DNA of 64,000 bases from Talaromyces rugulosus (GCF_013368755.1 NC_049561.1:6572001-6636000); one strand, 5' to 3'. Positions 23,083 through 35,577 are shown, counted from the first letter of the stretch. Numbers and translations are program-made. Notes: a model not told the origin generated them from the letters alone.

Positions 23083-24094
23083 CCATCTGTGCCAGGGCAA
23101 GAAGATGTGGTGTTGTGGTTCAAACAAGGGCACGGAAAGGAGGAAAACATTGGACACAAAAACATTCACAGTAAAAAGAGCAAATATGTTACTCAAAACA
23201 CGTAGACCCAGATGACATCGTGGAGCCTGTAGTGAGGCGGGCCTTTGCTTCTCATGCAGGGAGCTGTGAAGCACATGGCAACCAGCCAGACAACAGGCAC
23301 TCCCACACGCACAGCATTGCACAGCACAGCACAAAACGAACCCAAAAAAAGAGGACATACCACCATTTCTTTCCAAATCCCAAGCCCTTATCCCCAATGA
23401 GTCTGGCGGTGGTCGTTTGCGAAGAAAATTCCTCTTCATAGATCCTCCTCCACTTTTGATCGGGGTCGAAACGGGGTGTGTAAATAGTAGATCCGGGGAC
23501 GGGCGCCGTATAGGTCAATCATGGATGGCACGCATAGGATAGCTGTAGGAGCATTGGCGATTTTGAGAACAGGTAGACTCTCTGGCAACTCGTATACCAA
23601 AAAAAAAAAAGAGACAGTGTAGATGATGTATATAGTACTATTGACGAGAGCATCGACCAAAGCAGCTGAGGACAAAAGTCGGCCTGACTCGGCACGTGTG
23701 ATGTCAGCCATGGGCAAATCACAGCGCGGGCGGTCAGGGGTTCGGCCAGGCGATTGGGCGAGCTGGTGGGGCTGTCGGCTAGGGGCGGGAGCTAGCTGCT
23801 TTGGGCCATCGACATCATCAGCATCAACAAACCTCTTCACTCTTGAGCCCCTTTCTCAACTGTCTGCTGCGTGCTTAAATCGAGTTTATTTATTCTCTTT
23901 ATTATCTGGCTACCTAATGAACTGCTAATCTCCAGGCTCTGCTGGAGGTCAAGACTATATACCGCGAGACTAACCGGCTAACTATGCAAAGCAGAAAGCA
24001 GGTCGACCTCGAGAAACAAAAAAACAAAGACATCGATACTACCGTGCTGGATATGAAGAGCAGAAAGATAACATGAAGAAACGCCGCTTTTATT
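23083..24094. other. Gap between She3-like gene and GPI-protein gene
   Basis: About 1 kb, probably the 5' leader and promoter of the She3-like gene (to the left) and the 3' end of the GPI-protein gene (to the right). An open frame on the - strand across 22810-23439 encodes an odd Cys-rich hydrophobic peptide upstream of the chosen start and was not accepted. No repeat or RNA gene is seen. Confidence 0.5.
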
Positions 24095-24931
24095 CTAGTG
24101 GAAGCACCACATCAGAGCGGCCGACACAAAGCCCACAGCCACAGGCACCGTGACCCGACCAGCAGCGCCAGTCTGGATGCTCGACGAGGCAGACGCAGTC
24201 TCCGAGGAGTCCTCATTTGCGGCATTATTAAACGGTGTATTCATAAGAGAGGGTCGGGCAACAACAGACGGCGTCAGTGTCTCGCTCGCTTGCGCGCTCG
24301 ACTCGGATCCCACAGACGTCGCGGATGGGCCGGAAGTGGCCGTAGTAGCCGCAGCGGCATCAGACGTGGAGGCAGAAACAGAAGCAGGTATAGAATCAGT
24401 CGAAGGAGCAGAGGTAGTCATTTGCCGGTCGACTTGATTAGCCGTAATATCAGCAGCAGATACCACGGTGGTGCCACTGGCTGTAGCAGCTGCAGTATCA
24501 CTCTGTGGGCTAGGCGCGGACGCAGATACAGGCGGCGGCGCGTCGCTGCCTCCTCCCAGTGAGACCAGTCCAGAGTAGTTGATCTGGTCGCCCTGGCTGA
24601 TCTGGAAAGCGTAGTCGCTTGCATTTTCAAGGTCTGTGCTGGGTATCCAGGTGTATTCGCCATTCGTGGCGTCAGGAGATATTACCTCCACGTCGCCGAG
24701 GTCCGTTGAGGACCCCTTTCGCAGGGTTAAAGTGACAGGCTATATTGTGATTTAGTTGTGTGGATATAAAGCAAATAATCCGTAACTTACAGCACCTCCA
24801 TCACCAGTCCATTTGAGAGTGGTTGGCTGCCCTGCCGTAACACTTGTAGGCCATTCTGTGAAAGACACGCCTTGTGCCAGAGCCGCAGCAAAAAGGGCCG
24901 AGCCTGCGATCAAAACCTTGGTAAATCCCAT
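24095..24931 (-). CDS. GPI-anchored Ser/Thr-rich cell-wall protein with Kre9/Knh1-type N-terminal domain
   Basis: Exons 24931-24791 and 24739-24095 give 261 aa. A signal peptide (about residues 1-19, ending ALA-Q) is followed by the short Ig-like domain of the 'Ser-Thr-rich GPI-anchored membrane family': FTEWPTSVTAGQPTTLKW, then LRKGSSTDLGDVEVI, YTWIPSTDL and YAFQISQG. The next ~120 residues are almost only Ser, Thr, Ala and Pro, as in O-mannosylated wall stalks. The C-terminus (GRVTVPVAVGFVSAALMWCFH) is a hydrophobic GPI-attachment signal. Such proteins are wall or plasma-membrane components; enzymatic activity is not expected. The start at 24931 places the signal peptide at the very N-terminus; an in-frame Met at 24952 would precede it by seven residues. 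Confidence 0.88.
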
Positions 24932-25935
24932 TTTGAATATGAATAAACACACACAGTTTGCTATGCATTAACTGACAAGAATTGCGTTTAGAGAAGGTTG
25001 ATCCAGGGTACAGACACACAAATTGCTGGACAGCTGCTGTCAAGGATAAAAATTCGTGATAACTTTTTCCGGAAAAAAAGAGCGGCTTAAACGGCATACA
25101 TAACATACATAATAGTATTTCTGCCTGTGAATACTATCCCTACTTTGGAATTTCAAAATGAAATTCTCCTTACAAGTCCCTTGGGTTGGGGTTACCCGGA
25201 ATGTCAATATTTCCCAAATAGGCAAGCATCAGCCAAGGAGGTCACTCGGAGGAATTTCACACCACCCAGTAGTATGTAATAGAAAAAACTGAGCTGTGCG
25301 GAGCTTATTATCCCTTTCCTGTCTGTGCATGTGGTCGCCAATAATTCACCGGTTTTTTAACATTCCAGAACCACCCCTTGGCTGCGGGTCCTAGATTCCG
25401 CCTCCCAATTCTCAATTTTGAACTCGGGAGATCCTTGCAACAGACACAAGACTATTTACTTTTTTGGGGGTTGGTAAAATGTCGCGAACCTTTTGGTGGA
25501 TTTGAGCGCAGGGAATTCGAATTAAGGAAAATCGAGAATGTTCTTGTGATTAGTGATTGTTGTGGGGAGAACACGTAGTTACCTAGGATGATAGACTATA
25601 TATGAGATTATAAAGTATAATGGTGCTTTGCTGGGAAGTTACCAATTAAGCCCGTGGGAAAAGAGTATGTGGTAGAAGTTAGTAGTATGCGTTTCCATTG
25701 ATTCTGGATACTCTCTCCTTGCAGTACTCAATAGTGTCTACAAGCTTATACCCCAGCATTCCCCACGGAGGTTCGTAGCCGCTGCAGAAATGAACATACC
25801 AGTTGGCCTGCTTCCACATCGTGAATATCCAGAGTGCAACCTCAAAGTAGCATATTATAGGAAAGATCATCTACGTGGGGAAAAGAAATTAACATGGACA
25901 CAATTTGACGTATGCTATTACTATATACCCTAGAC
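24932..25935. other. Intergenic region, no supported gene
   Basis: A 1-kb gap between two genes on the - strand. One 63-aa ORF (25679-25870, - strand) begins with a hydrophobic segment but has no homologous motif or context. The rest is AT-rich with no structure I can name. Confidence 0.55.
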
Positions 25936-27720
25936 TCAGGAACTAAAATCCCACAACTGCCGAAGCAGACTTCCTGGCGCAGTATCCTCCCCGTTGTCCT
26001 CTTCCAAAAGCCGGCCTGTGAATATTCGCTTCGGGATTTGAAACTCGATCACGGGCTGCTTTTTGAAAGTCTTCTCTTCTGTCCCAAGTTCAGCCAAAAG
26101 CATGCCTTGATAGTTGTAGTCCAAAAAGTCTTCCAAGCTATACGACTGTTTGGTGAACTGCTCTGAGATAATGCCAGCAATGGCTGCCACGTTTGGATGG
26201 TAGTGTGATTGCAGTGTTTCGATTTCCCATAAACTGCTCTCGATTGCGTTGGTGAGAGTGGGGTCTGGCTCTTCAGGGTCAAAAGGATCCTTCATGCCTT
26301 TTGTTTCGAGTTCGGCATTTGTTTTACTATCTCGGATAGTGCGGTGTAGCATGAATGTGCATATTGGGTGATCTTTGAAAAGATTGTAGATGAATGGCAC
26401 GATGGCGACGATGGCGCTGGGAGGTGCGTTTAACGCGAGTCGAGATAACCGCTTGATGAAACTGGCAACAAGTGCAGCCGGCAAATGTGTCGAAGCCAAG
26501 AACGAGTTCATCAGCCGGAAGAACCTCGATCGGTGCTTTGAGTGAAGAATCTCCGAGTCTAGAATCGAATATAGCTTGACGTAGAACTGTGGGTAATCCA
26601 AGTTCTTCTCCTGGATGAGGTAGAACAAACCGGACAACGCGAGAAGGGTAGTAGATCCACCAGCGTTGTACGAATCCGTCAAAAAGTCCATGAGAACCTC
26701 TGGACGGAAGAACCAGGGCGCGATGGTATGAGAGATCTTTTTGAGAAGGGTTCTGCGCTGCGACTCGGACAAGTTATTGCGGAGAATAGACAGCCATGCT
26801 TCCTGTGCCCGCCGTTTATGGCCATTGATGGATAGCAGCGGATTCTTTTGTGTCTTTGATGCGGTTGGGGTCTTGCCATGGAACTTTGTGAATTTGTAGT
26901 CTTCCGGTATAACGGAATCGCATTGCGAGAGAAACCAGATCAATACTTCAAGGATTTCGGCGGAGCGCTTTTCAGATGCGTATGTGCTAGAAGGTATTAG
27001 TTTGTGAAAAAAGAATAAAAAAAGAGGTGCAATACGTACGATATCCATTGAAATGTGTAATACCTCACATCGTCGTATTCTTGCAGGAACTTTTCAACAA
27101 ACTCTGTTCGCACTGCTTCTCCGTCTTTCGCTTCGACCAAAGCAGCAAAAGCTGTTTGGAAAATCCCACCCGTCCAGACCTGGCTTTCGGCTTCTGGTAT
27201 ATGTGTTGCGCGAACGCTGACAATCCGCATGCACAGGGTCAGGGAAGTGACCTGGATGAACGTTAGTTTCAGCAGTTCAGACTTTCATGCGCGACGATAG
27301 AGGACAAACCTGGGAGGATGGATCGGAGTAGCGGATAATATCTACAAGAGCAGCCTGGTATTCCTGGAGCCTTTCCTTCAGCCAGGCCACAATTATTTGC
27401 TCTTGTTCAGACGCTTTGGACGATTTTTGCAAATCCCCGCCGGCGATAAGCCGACAGAAAACACGGCAGAGGGAGACGGCGACCGCGAGGTTTGGTTGTT
27501 CGGCAGATTCATCGTCATTGAGCATGGATATCAGGGTGGCGATATTGTTGTAGTACTTTCTCGACTCTGAGATCTGGAGCTCCAATTCCTCAATCTTCGC
27601 CTGCTCATCGTTGATCTTATCGCTTGCAACCGCCCGACGCTTGGAAGAGGGATTTGCGGTCTCCTTCGAGGTCTTCTTGCGCTTCTTCGTGGCTCCGCTA
27701 GGATCCGTTGCGCCCGACAT
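25936..27720 (-). CDS. NOC4: Noc4-type ribosome biogenesis protein (CBF/Mak21 family)
   Basis: Exons 27720-27310, 27251-27040 and 26986-25936 give 557 aa, matching yeast Noc4 (552). Noc4 pairs with Nop14 in the nucleolus and is needed for 40S subunit maturation and export. The N-terminus is basic with two nuclear-localisation-like clusters (KKRKKTSKE, KRRA). The middle has the helical repeats typical of Noc proteins. The CBF/Mak21 domain covers about 320-480, with LLALSGLFYLIQEKNLDYPQFY, SRFFRLMNSFL and the LPAALVASFIKRLSRLAL block, then VPFIYNLFKDHPIC. The C-terminal acidic DPFDPEEPDPTLTNAIESSLWE motif is a family signature. It is head-to-head with ATP4, with 245 bp between starts. Confidence 0.93.
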
Positions 27721-27965
27721 GGCGGCAGATTATACAGAATCAGGTTTGAAAAGAAAAATCACTGTTCCAGGGCACCAACTCGGAGTGATGCCATTCGCCC
27801 ACGGCCAATAAATTTTTTGAAGATCGGCCGCTGCTGTTTTTCCGAGGGTTGCAGGCGCCTTCCCCGTCTGGGTTTAGCGTCTTCACGGCAGCGAAACTCC
27901 ATCCCGACCTCTTCTCGTGGCATCCGCTCCTCAAACCCAGCAAATCCAAACTCCTCTCAGCAGCA

Positions 27966-28858
27966 ATGGCTTCGCGTTTGGCTAAAAGCGCTATTGGTAT
28001 GTCTTTTACGGCTTATTATCGCTCGATTGATTGCTTGCTGATAATTTCTAGGCGCCACCCGTATGCGACCAGCCCTGGTCACCCGCAACATCCCTTCCAT
28101 CACAGCCAACCTCACGGCCGCTCGATACAACTCCGGTGTCCCGGCCGAGGAGCCCAAGAAGAAGGCCCAGTCGATCATTGATTCTCTTCCCGGAAACTCG
28201 CTCGTTTCGAAGACTGCCATTCTTTCCGGTGGTGCCGGTCTCTCCATTGCCGCCATCAGCAATGAGCTCTACGTGTTGAACGAGGAAACCGTCATTGCCT
28301 TCTGTCTGCTCAGTGTCTTCGCTGCTCTGGGCAAGTACGGTGGCCCGGCATACAAGGAATGGGCCGAGGGCCAGGCCAAGAAGCACCTGGACATCCTCAA
28401 CGCTGCTCGTGCCGACCACACCAACGCCGTCACCGCTCGCATTGAGAACGTGCAGCAGCTCAACAGCGTTGTCGACGTTACCAAGCAGCTCTTCGAGGTT
28501 TCCAAGGTTAGTTTCAGTTTCCGATGCGAGATGGAAGGATAATGTGTTAACATGTTTTTAGGAAACCGCCAAGCTCGAGGCCCAGGCTTACGAGCTCGAG
28601 CAGCGCACTGCCCTCGCTGCCGAGGCCAAGCAGGTTCTTGACTCTTGGGTTCGCTACGAAGGCCAGGTCAAGCAGCGTGAGCAGCGCGAGCTTGCCGAGA
28701 GCGTCATTAGCAAGATCCAGGAGGAGCTCAAGAACCCCAAGGTCCTCCAGCAAATTCTTCAGCAGAGCGTTGCTGACGTTGAACGTGAGTATTCCTGGCT
28801 TCCTTGTTGCAATCATAATACTAACCATCTTTTAGGCATTGTGGCCAAGCCCCAGTAG
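27966..28858 (+). CDS. ATP4: Mitochondrial F0-ATP synthase subunit 4 (subunit b)
   Basis: Exons 27966-27996, 28052-28506, 28562-28784 and 28836-28858 give 243 aa, the normal length. Subunit b is the peripheral stalk that links F0 in the inner membrane to the alpha/beta head. The N-terminal ~45 residues are a mitochondrial presequence rich in Arg, Ala and Ser, ending near ARYNSG. Two hydrophobic stretches (about 73-88 and 98-115) form the membrane hairpin. The rest is a long amphipathic helix with Ala, Glu, Lys and Gln, including EWAEGQAKKHLDILNAARADH. The last exon is 23 nt and encodes only IVAKPQ. ATP1, coding for another subunit of the same enzyme, lies about 20 kb to the left on the same strand. 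Confidence 0.95.
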
Positions 28859-29485
28859 GTGGTTGCGAGTGCTTTAGTGTTCCTCCATCGTGTACAAAGC
28901 GGAAGCAATTGTGTTTTTATACACCGAACTTCTGAATAATCTACAGATGTTACAACAAATTTTTCTTTCCTTTTGTTCCTTGTGTAGTATATTATAGATA
29001 TCAAAAAAATGCACGGTGATGCGACGTGTTTTTTACCCTGCGATTGAGGTATTACCCCCATGTGGTCTACTATCAGCTCATTACTGGAGCTAGCCTAGCT
29101 AGCTTAGTCGACCTTGTCAAAGTCGTAACTTCCAGCACTCGAGTGACTCACTCACTCTTTGACGCTCAAGTCACATTTGTACATGTAGTCATACCAGGCA
29201 CGTTTCAGGGCTGAGCCAATAGCGGCGGCCACCCTGGATAGAGCCGCCAAGGCGGCAGCCACTGTCACAGCCTCGATTACGCGCAGTGCGGATTGCTCTG
29301 TATCCTCTTTTAATTTTCTATTTTTATTTGTCTGACCGATGAAGACAGAAACTGCCTTGGATATCTGATTTATTTCTAGACCCGGCTTCCCTTTTGACAG
29401 TTGCGCGTTCGTACTCAGAACACTGCGATCTCCCCGCATTCCCATCCCCACGCTTTCTGCCCCGTCACAATACGATTATCATATC
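28859..29485. other. Intergenic region, no gene seen
   Basis: A 0.63-kb gap containing the ATP4 3' UTR. A 'gctagcctagctagctta' palindrome-like word occurs near 29090. No gene is seen. Confidence 0.55.
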
Positions 29486-31123
29486 ATGCCTCTGAGAGAT
29501 CTCCTCCACAGAAAGGACCGGCCAGAGAGCCAAATCAGCGAGCCACCAACATCCCCCACAGAATTCCGCTTCGTGCGCACAGATACACACTCGCAAGAAG
29601 TCATCACCCCGCCGACATTAGAAGACCCCTCAGCACTGTCGCCCCGGCGCAAATCGCTGTTTCGCAGACACTCGCGCGCGTCCGAGGCATCGTCGAGCCA
29701 CGATGAAAAGAGCGATCGACGGTTATCCAATTTTTTGCATCTGGACAAATCGCTGTCGCGGAGTAGCAGCACGAGCTCGGTGAACGTGCCGTCGGATCTG
29801 CCGCGTGTGGAAGATAACTTGGCAGACGAGCAGGATCGAGAGGCACAATGGGAGAAGAGAGCAACCAGGCTGGTGCAGGGAAACCTGGGGTTGGGGGCTT
29901 CGCCGAATGGAACTCGGAGTCGGAGTAACTCGAGAGTTTATGAACCACAAGGCGATGTAATTAGTGCCTTTGAATCTGCGGTATATTATAGCCAAGCAGA
30001 AGCTAATTGTTGGTGATAGCTCAGTATCCAAGAGGCGATTCGGCTTCATGAAGGCGGAGGTAACTCAGGCATCACCGTTACAATGTTAGATTTAAAGACA
30101 TTAACGAGTGTTCTTTACGCATAGATCTCGAAAAGTCAACTGAAATGTTTGGAACTCTCGCCGACCCCAACGGAGCGAATAATGCTTTGGCCCAGGTATT
30201 ATACGGACTTGCACTGCGGTATGTTTACAACTGGAGGATCACCGACGCATAAAGCTAACTTATGGAAATCGACAATTAGGCATGGCTGGGGTTGCGAACA
30301 AGATTCCAGGAAAGCAATCACCTATCTTTCCGCCGCGGCATCAAACTCAGCGTCGGTAGAGGAGGAAGCGCTCCAGGCAGGACTCAAGAAAGGAGGAGCT
30401 GCAAAAGGAGAACTCGTTCTAGCTATATTTGAACTCGCCAACTGCTTTCGCAATGGTTGGGGGACAGATAAAGACCCTGTTGCAGCTAGGCAATACTACG
30501 AAACCGCAGCCAACCTTGGAGATACCGATGCTATGAACGAAGCTGGATGGTGTTATCTGGAAGGCTTTGGTGGAAAGAAAGACAAGGTATTTGATTTTCC
30601 TTCACTTTTGATCGGCGTGCACGCAATTGCATGACATGACTATAATATTGGGCAGCGACTTTATCGACAGCCTCACTCTTGTATCAAATATTATAACAAC
30701 CATCAAGCTAACTTGTTCTGTCATTTCAGTTTACGGCCGCCAAATATTACCGTTTGGCGGAAGAACACGGAAATAAGACATTGGGCAACACTTGGTATGT
30801 CCGCTTCTTTTTCCCTTGTCTTTTTATTTGCCTCTCGGAGGAAACAGTGTGCTTCATCTTGTTTTTCTTCCAACATCAATGTCGGATTGGCTGCAGCGGC
30901 TCGTTGGGAGGTGCATTAGCCGTCACACCAGCCATCAGCCCGATGCGCTTGATAGGCTCTCGTATCCCCCGCGGTGCTCAAGCCTTGTTTCCCCTCCCAC
31001 CCTCTGTCTTCTTAAAAGCATGGGGTTTATACAGCAATTATTAATATTGACTTTGGGGGCTAGTTGGCTAACATACGGTGACATCATGCTAGGATATGGA
31101 AGGATAAATACAACCCTAAGTGA
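29486..31123 (+). CDS. Sel1-repeat protein (Dsf2/Nif1-like layout)
   Basis: Exons 29486-29956, 30020-30059, 30125-30218, 30280-30586, 30730-30794, 31093-31123 give 335 aa. The N-terminal ~150 residues are disordered and Ser/Arg-rich with many SP/TP and RRxS phosphorylation-like sites. After residue ~160 come Sel1-like TPR repeats: SIQEAIRLHEGGD, HGWGCEQDSRKAITYLSAAA, NGWGTDKDPVAARQYYETAA, and FTAAKYYRLAEEHGNKTLGN. It ends with IWKDKYNPK, encoded by a 31-nt last exon. Sel1 repeats are protein-binding scaffolds. Disordered-N-terminus plus Sel1 proteins in fungi include cell-cycle and chitin-synthase regulators, but I cannot assign this one. The last intron is 298 nt, far longer than its others. 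Its ends (GTATGT...GGCTAAC...CTAG) and the phase match are good. Confidence 0.83.
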
Positions 31124-32548
31124 GGGTAATATGCGACGACAATCGCACGGACTTATGCCTACAACATGTGAAAATCGTCTTTTTTTGGGCGATTGGCTTG
31201 TCCAGCTTGTTGCATTTTCGATTGGTTTCCGGCCATCTGACGGGTACCTGGTGGTGAGTCAGGTCACTGATTAATGATATGGGTTTCTTTGGATAGGAAA
31301 TGGGTGGGTTTGCTTTATTTGATTCTGCTGTATATCCTTTTCAACACTGTGGATATTTTGATTTATTTTTAATACTGCTTGGGGAGCTGCTTTTTGTATG
31401 ATGAACGTACTAGTTGATGTGCTATGAATATCTTGAATCCAACACACGGACATACTTAGTCTCGCCCTTTTGTTTTACACATTGTCTAGTCTGTTTAAAA
31501 TCATTACAACTAACACCGAAAGGAGATTTGAAGTATTTTCCACCCTTGTCATTGATATAATCAAAGGCAATATGCAGTATTTGCTAATCTAATGTTAACA
31601 TGGACGGTAAAAGATAATACCAAAGTCGTAAGCATACTTTACTTTTCCTAGGCCGTAGTATTCAACATTTCAATAGGTTGCTACTGGCCCGATGAAATAA
31701 AAAGGGACACTGTTATTCTCACTATTATTGTTGTGTGCATTGTTCGTCAAAATTGCCCAAAGAGGCAATCAGTTGCCCTACTGTGTACAGGACCCGCATA
31801 GATTATTTAGTTTTTGATTGTGGGCACCTTTTGAGTGGGCTACGTGGCGTATTTAAAAAAACGGTTTAAATGGTTATTCAAATATTTTAAGATACTACAA
31901 GTATTGGTCAATTGATTAGCTTATGGCATTGGGCTATCGATTGTCGACGCGATATTATATGTTCAAATGTTGCACACATCTAAGAGAAAAAACCTCAACA
32001 TTTGACACCCACCACCACACATTTGACTTTTGGGTATTAGCTCATTGAATAGTGAAAATTAATAAATGGATATGACGCATTGATTTTTTTTCAACGTTAT
32101 AATTGATACATGTATTGTTATTGACTAGGTGATTTATGCGTTTTTAATCCGCTGATGTTTGACTAAATATTGATGTAGCAGAAAATCAAATCCACACACA
32201 CGCTATCAATAGTACTGGCGATTCATTTTGCCGTATCCCCAGCCACCCTTTACCTGAATAGTAACAGACAATAGATCTGAAGACAAAACAAAGAGAATAT
32301 TGAAAGAATGGGTGCACCGCGCTAGACCCGATGGGGCTGCGCGCCGGTAAGCAGCAGCAGCAGCTTCCCACCCGCTCGCGCCGCCAGTTGTTTACCTTAA
32401 TTTTTTTTTTCCCGTTCCCTTTCCTGTTCGTTTGTCTTTCTTCCCCAGCAAAATTCTGCTGAATCCTCACCCATTGGATTTATCATTCCCCTTTTTCAAT
32501 ATCTGCATATTATCTCTGGTATTTTATCCAAAACACCCAGAGCTAAAA
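31124..32548. other. Intergenic region, no gene seen
   Basis: About 1.4 kb of AT-rich sequence. ORFs are short and without motifs. A pyrimidine-rich run precedes the RCC1 start. No tRNA or transposon mark was found. Confidence 0.6.
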
Positions 32549-34313
32549 ATGGCTCCAAAACGCGCAACTCGCGAGACAGCTTCTGCTGCTGCGGCAGCTA
32601 AGCCCGCATCTGCCAAACCGCGCGGTCGTCCAGCAGGCGTGAAGAAGGAGGACACGGAGAAGAAGCCTGCTGTTCCCAAGAAGTCGACAGAGTCCAAGAA
32701 GCCTGAAGCCAAGGCTAACACAAGCAAGAAGCGCAAGGCCGAAGCGGACGTTGAGGAGGTAGCTCCCGCAAAGAAGTCGAAGCGCGCTGTCGAGACCAAG
32801 ACTACCACCAAGGTCACCACCAAGAAGACGGCTGTCAAGGAGAAGAAAGTCACCAAACCCAAGAAAGCTGACAAGGTTGTCAAAGCTGCAGCTCCCAAAG
32901 CTCCAAAGAGGGAGAAAACGCCAAAACCTGCTCCTGCGCCCAAGCCGAAGAAGCCCAAGGTCGTCATCAACACCGCGCCCACCACCCAACTGGACGTGTT
33001 CGCTTTCGGCTCAAACAGCAATGCAGAGCTTGCTATGGGCGACACCTTCAAGAAGGCTGAGTGCCCTCGGCCAAAGTTCAACACTGTCCTTTCCAACGCC
33101 GGCGTCGTCCAGATCTCAGCAGGTGGAATGCACGGTATCGCCCTGACTCATGACAACAAGGTTCTCACCTGGGGCGTGAATGACCAAGGCGCGCTCGGCC
33201 GTGACACAAACTGGGAGGGCGGTCTTGTTGACATGGACAAGGCCCAGGAGTCCGACTCGGAAGATGATGATGAGGAGATTGAAGTCAACCCGAAGGAGGC
33301 CACTCCAACTGAAGTTAATTTGTCCGGTGTTGAGCCTGGAACCATCTTCACGCAGGTTGTCGCTGCAGACAGCGCGTCTTTTGCGCTTACCGACGATGGA
33401 TTTGTCTACGGTTGGGGAACGTTTCGCGTAAGTTGTCTTTTGAAAAGACGCGTTGAACATGACTAACAAGCTGCTACAGAACAGCAACGGTGTTTGGGGC
33501 TTCTCGCCAGATGTCGAAGTCCAACACACTCCCACTCTGGTCCCTACTATCAAAAGCGTGACTAAGCTGGCCGCCGGCAGCAACCACGTCCTCGCTCTCT
33601 TGTCTGACGGTTCTGTGTACTCATGGGGCGTGGGCGAGCAAGACCAACTAGCCCGTCGCGTTGGGGAACGTCACGCAAAGGAACAAGCTCTGATCCCACA
33701 AAAGGTCGGCAGTCGCCGTGGCTTCGTCGATATTGCAACTGGCACAGACCACTCTTTCGCCGTGCACAAGGACGGCTCTGTGTTCGCCTGGGGTCTCAAC
33801 AACTTTGGCCAGACTGGTATTTCCTCCAAGGCCGGCGAGAGCGAGGCGGGCATTCTCAAGCCCACTGTCGTGCCTAGTCTCAAAAACCAGGCCAAGATTA
33901 CACACATTGCTGCCGGCAACTTCAACTCTCTGGCCATCACAGAGAACAACGAATGCCTTGTCTGGGGCCGTATCGACAACTCGGCCACGGGCATCGATCC
34001 CAGCGCTCTGGACAAGGACGATATCATTTACGACGAGCGTGATCGCCCGCGCATTCTGACCAACGCCACGCGCATCCCTGGCCTTGACGTTACTTACGCT
34101 ACATATGGTACCGAGCATGCCATAGCCGTCACCAAGGACGGCAAAGCCTACTCATGGGGTTTCAACTCGTCCAACCAGACCGGCCAGCCAAGCAACGACG
34201 ACGACGAGATCAAGTCTGCCACTGTCCTTCAGTCCAAGGCTATCGTCGACAAGAGCTTTATCTGGGCTGGTGCTGGTGGTCAGTACGGCATGATTGCGTC
34301 AAAGCATGCTTAA
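32549..34313 (+). CDS. RCC1: RCC1/Pim1-type guanine nucleotide exchange factor for Ran
   Basis: Exons 32549-33427 and 33480-34313 give 570 aa. RCC1 sits on chromatin and loads Ran with GTP, setting up nuclear transport and spindle assembly. The first ~145 residues are an unusually long Lys/Ala/Pro-rich tail with several nuclear-localisation-like clusters (KKRK, KKSKR, KPKKPK), likely contacting DNA and histones. The seven-bladed propeller follows, with repeats marked by DVFAFGSNSNAELAMG, VLTWGVNDQGALGR, VYGWGTFR, VYSWGVGEQDQLARR, VFAWGLNNFGQTG, CLVWGRIDNSATG and AYSWGFNSSNQTGQ. An acidic insert (DSEDDDEEIEV) lies in an early blade. The single 52-nt intron falls after GTFR, within a blade. The ATG at 32549 is the first in frame after the pyrimidine-rich leader. 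Confidence 0.94.
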
Positions 34314-35577
34314 TTCACAAGTTCCATCGACATTTCATGCTTTTCTCATCAATTGATCTCGTTTCTGATCTTTTAATTCATCTGCACGCATGTACATAGA
34401 CGTTTTTTGACATTTCGGCGCTCTCTCTTTTTTCGTAATGGCGGCCAGGTTTATGTCTTTGGTTCATGTTCATGTTCATTGACAGTTGCCACTTTTTTGT
34501 GATGATCATTCAACAGTTTTTTCACACTTTTTTTTTTCAAGTTTATTTACAGTTTAATCCATGTTTAATCAATTTTAAATGTTATGTCAATGGAATAGAA
34601 AAAGATTTCTTTTTTTCAGAGTTCTCATAAATCTCTTGCTTGTTGGTGGTCATCATATTCATCAATTGGTTATTCTCGTCACTCATCATCAGTAAGTAGT
34701 ACCCCCTGGTAATCAGGTTGGGTCAGCTAGTAGCATGTATATATATATATACTTGAAAACAAAACACGCTCGCTTGCTCGCTGGCTGGCTATTCACAAAA
34801 AGAAAACACATCAACATTAAAAACTATTGCACTCATCCACCATCGAAAAAAAAAAATCGAAAAAATAATAAGATCGCTCTTGGGTGTTTCTTCTCAATAT
34901 AAACAAATAAATATCTCCATTCAAATTTTGTCTCGTGTGTGTGCCGGTTTGACATTTGACTCATAAGACTGACTGACTTGATTTGATTGCTCTGTCGTTT
35001 CTTTCTTTCTTCCTTTCCCCCTTTTTTGACCATATTTTTGGTTTCCCCTTTCCTTTTTCGAAAACATTCGTGACTGTCATAAAAATCGAGGGAATTGGCG
35101 GTCCCTGAAAAAAAAACCATAAAAAAAAAAAAAACCATTACATGCCATCCCCATAATTCTGTACAATCTGTACAACAATAAAATATAAACAGTAAGAAAC
35201 AAAATAAAAAACAACCGACCATGCTAAATAAAACCTTCCAAATATCCACGCTTGCTAAAATAAAAAACAAAAGCAAAAGCAAAAGCAAAGCTCGCGCTCG
35301 CTAAAAGTGCATAATAAAAACATAAAAACACAATCATAAGACGTCAACATCATCATGCAAGAGTCATATAAACTTCATAATCATCCAACATGAACATAGG
35401 AAGCCTGAAAGAAAGGCGTAGAGCCACCGGCATTGTGAAGCGTGCCGTGCGCTAATACTCAAATAGAAGAGGTGAGATGAGTGTGTCGGTTGACTAGGCC
35501 AGCCTAGTTGTAACCGAAAAAAATAACCAACAGGAATCGAGAACAAGCAGTCAGGACTCAGGAGATCAGCAAAAAGG
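34314..35577. other. Convergent 3' gap between RCC1 and the bZIP gene
   Basis: A 1.26-kb gap with many A and T runs and a short TA repeat at 34738-34751. It presumably holds both 3' UTRs. ORFs on the - strand here are low-complexity and rejected. Confidence 0.6.
34738..34751. repeat. Short TA microsatellite
   Basis: Seven TA units in the gap downstream of RCC1. Confidence 0.85.

Noticed and set aside
22810..23439. 209-codon open frame on the - strand extending the She3-like gene upstream.
   Set aside because: The extra residues are Cys-rich and hydrophobic, unlike the polar family N-terminus. The Met at 23082 followed by LSPLRRMKNALKKKD fits the family start.
25679..25870. 63-codon - strand frame with a hydrophobic N-terminus and an ATG start.
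   Set aside because: No motif, no neighbouring exon that extends it, and it lies in an AT-rich gap. Too little to call a gene.
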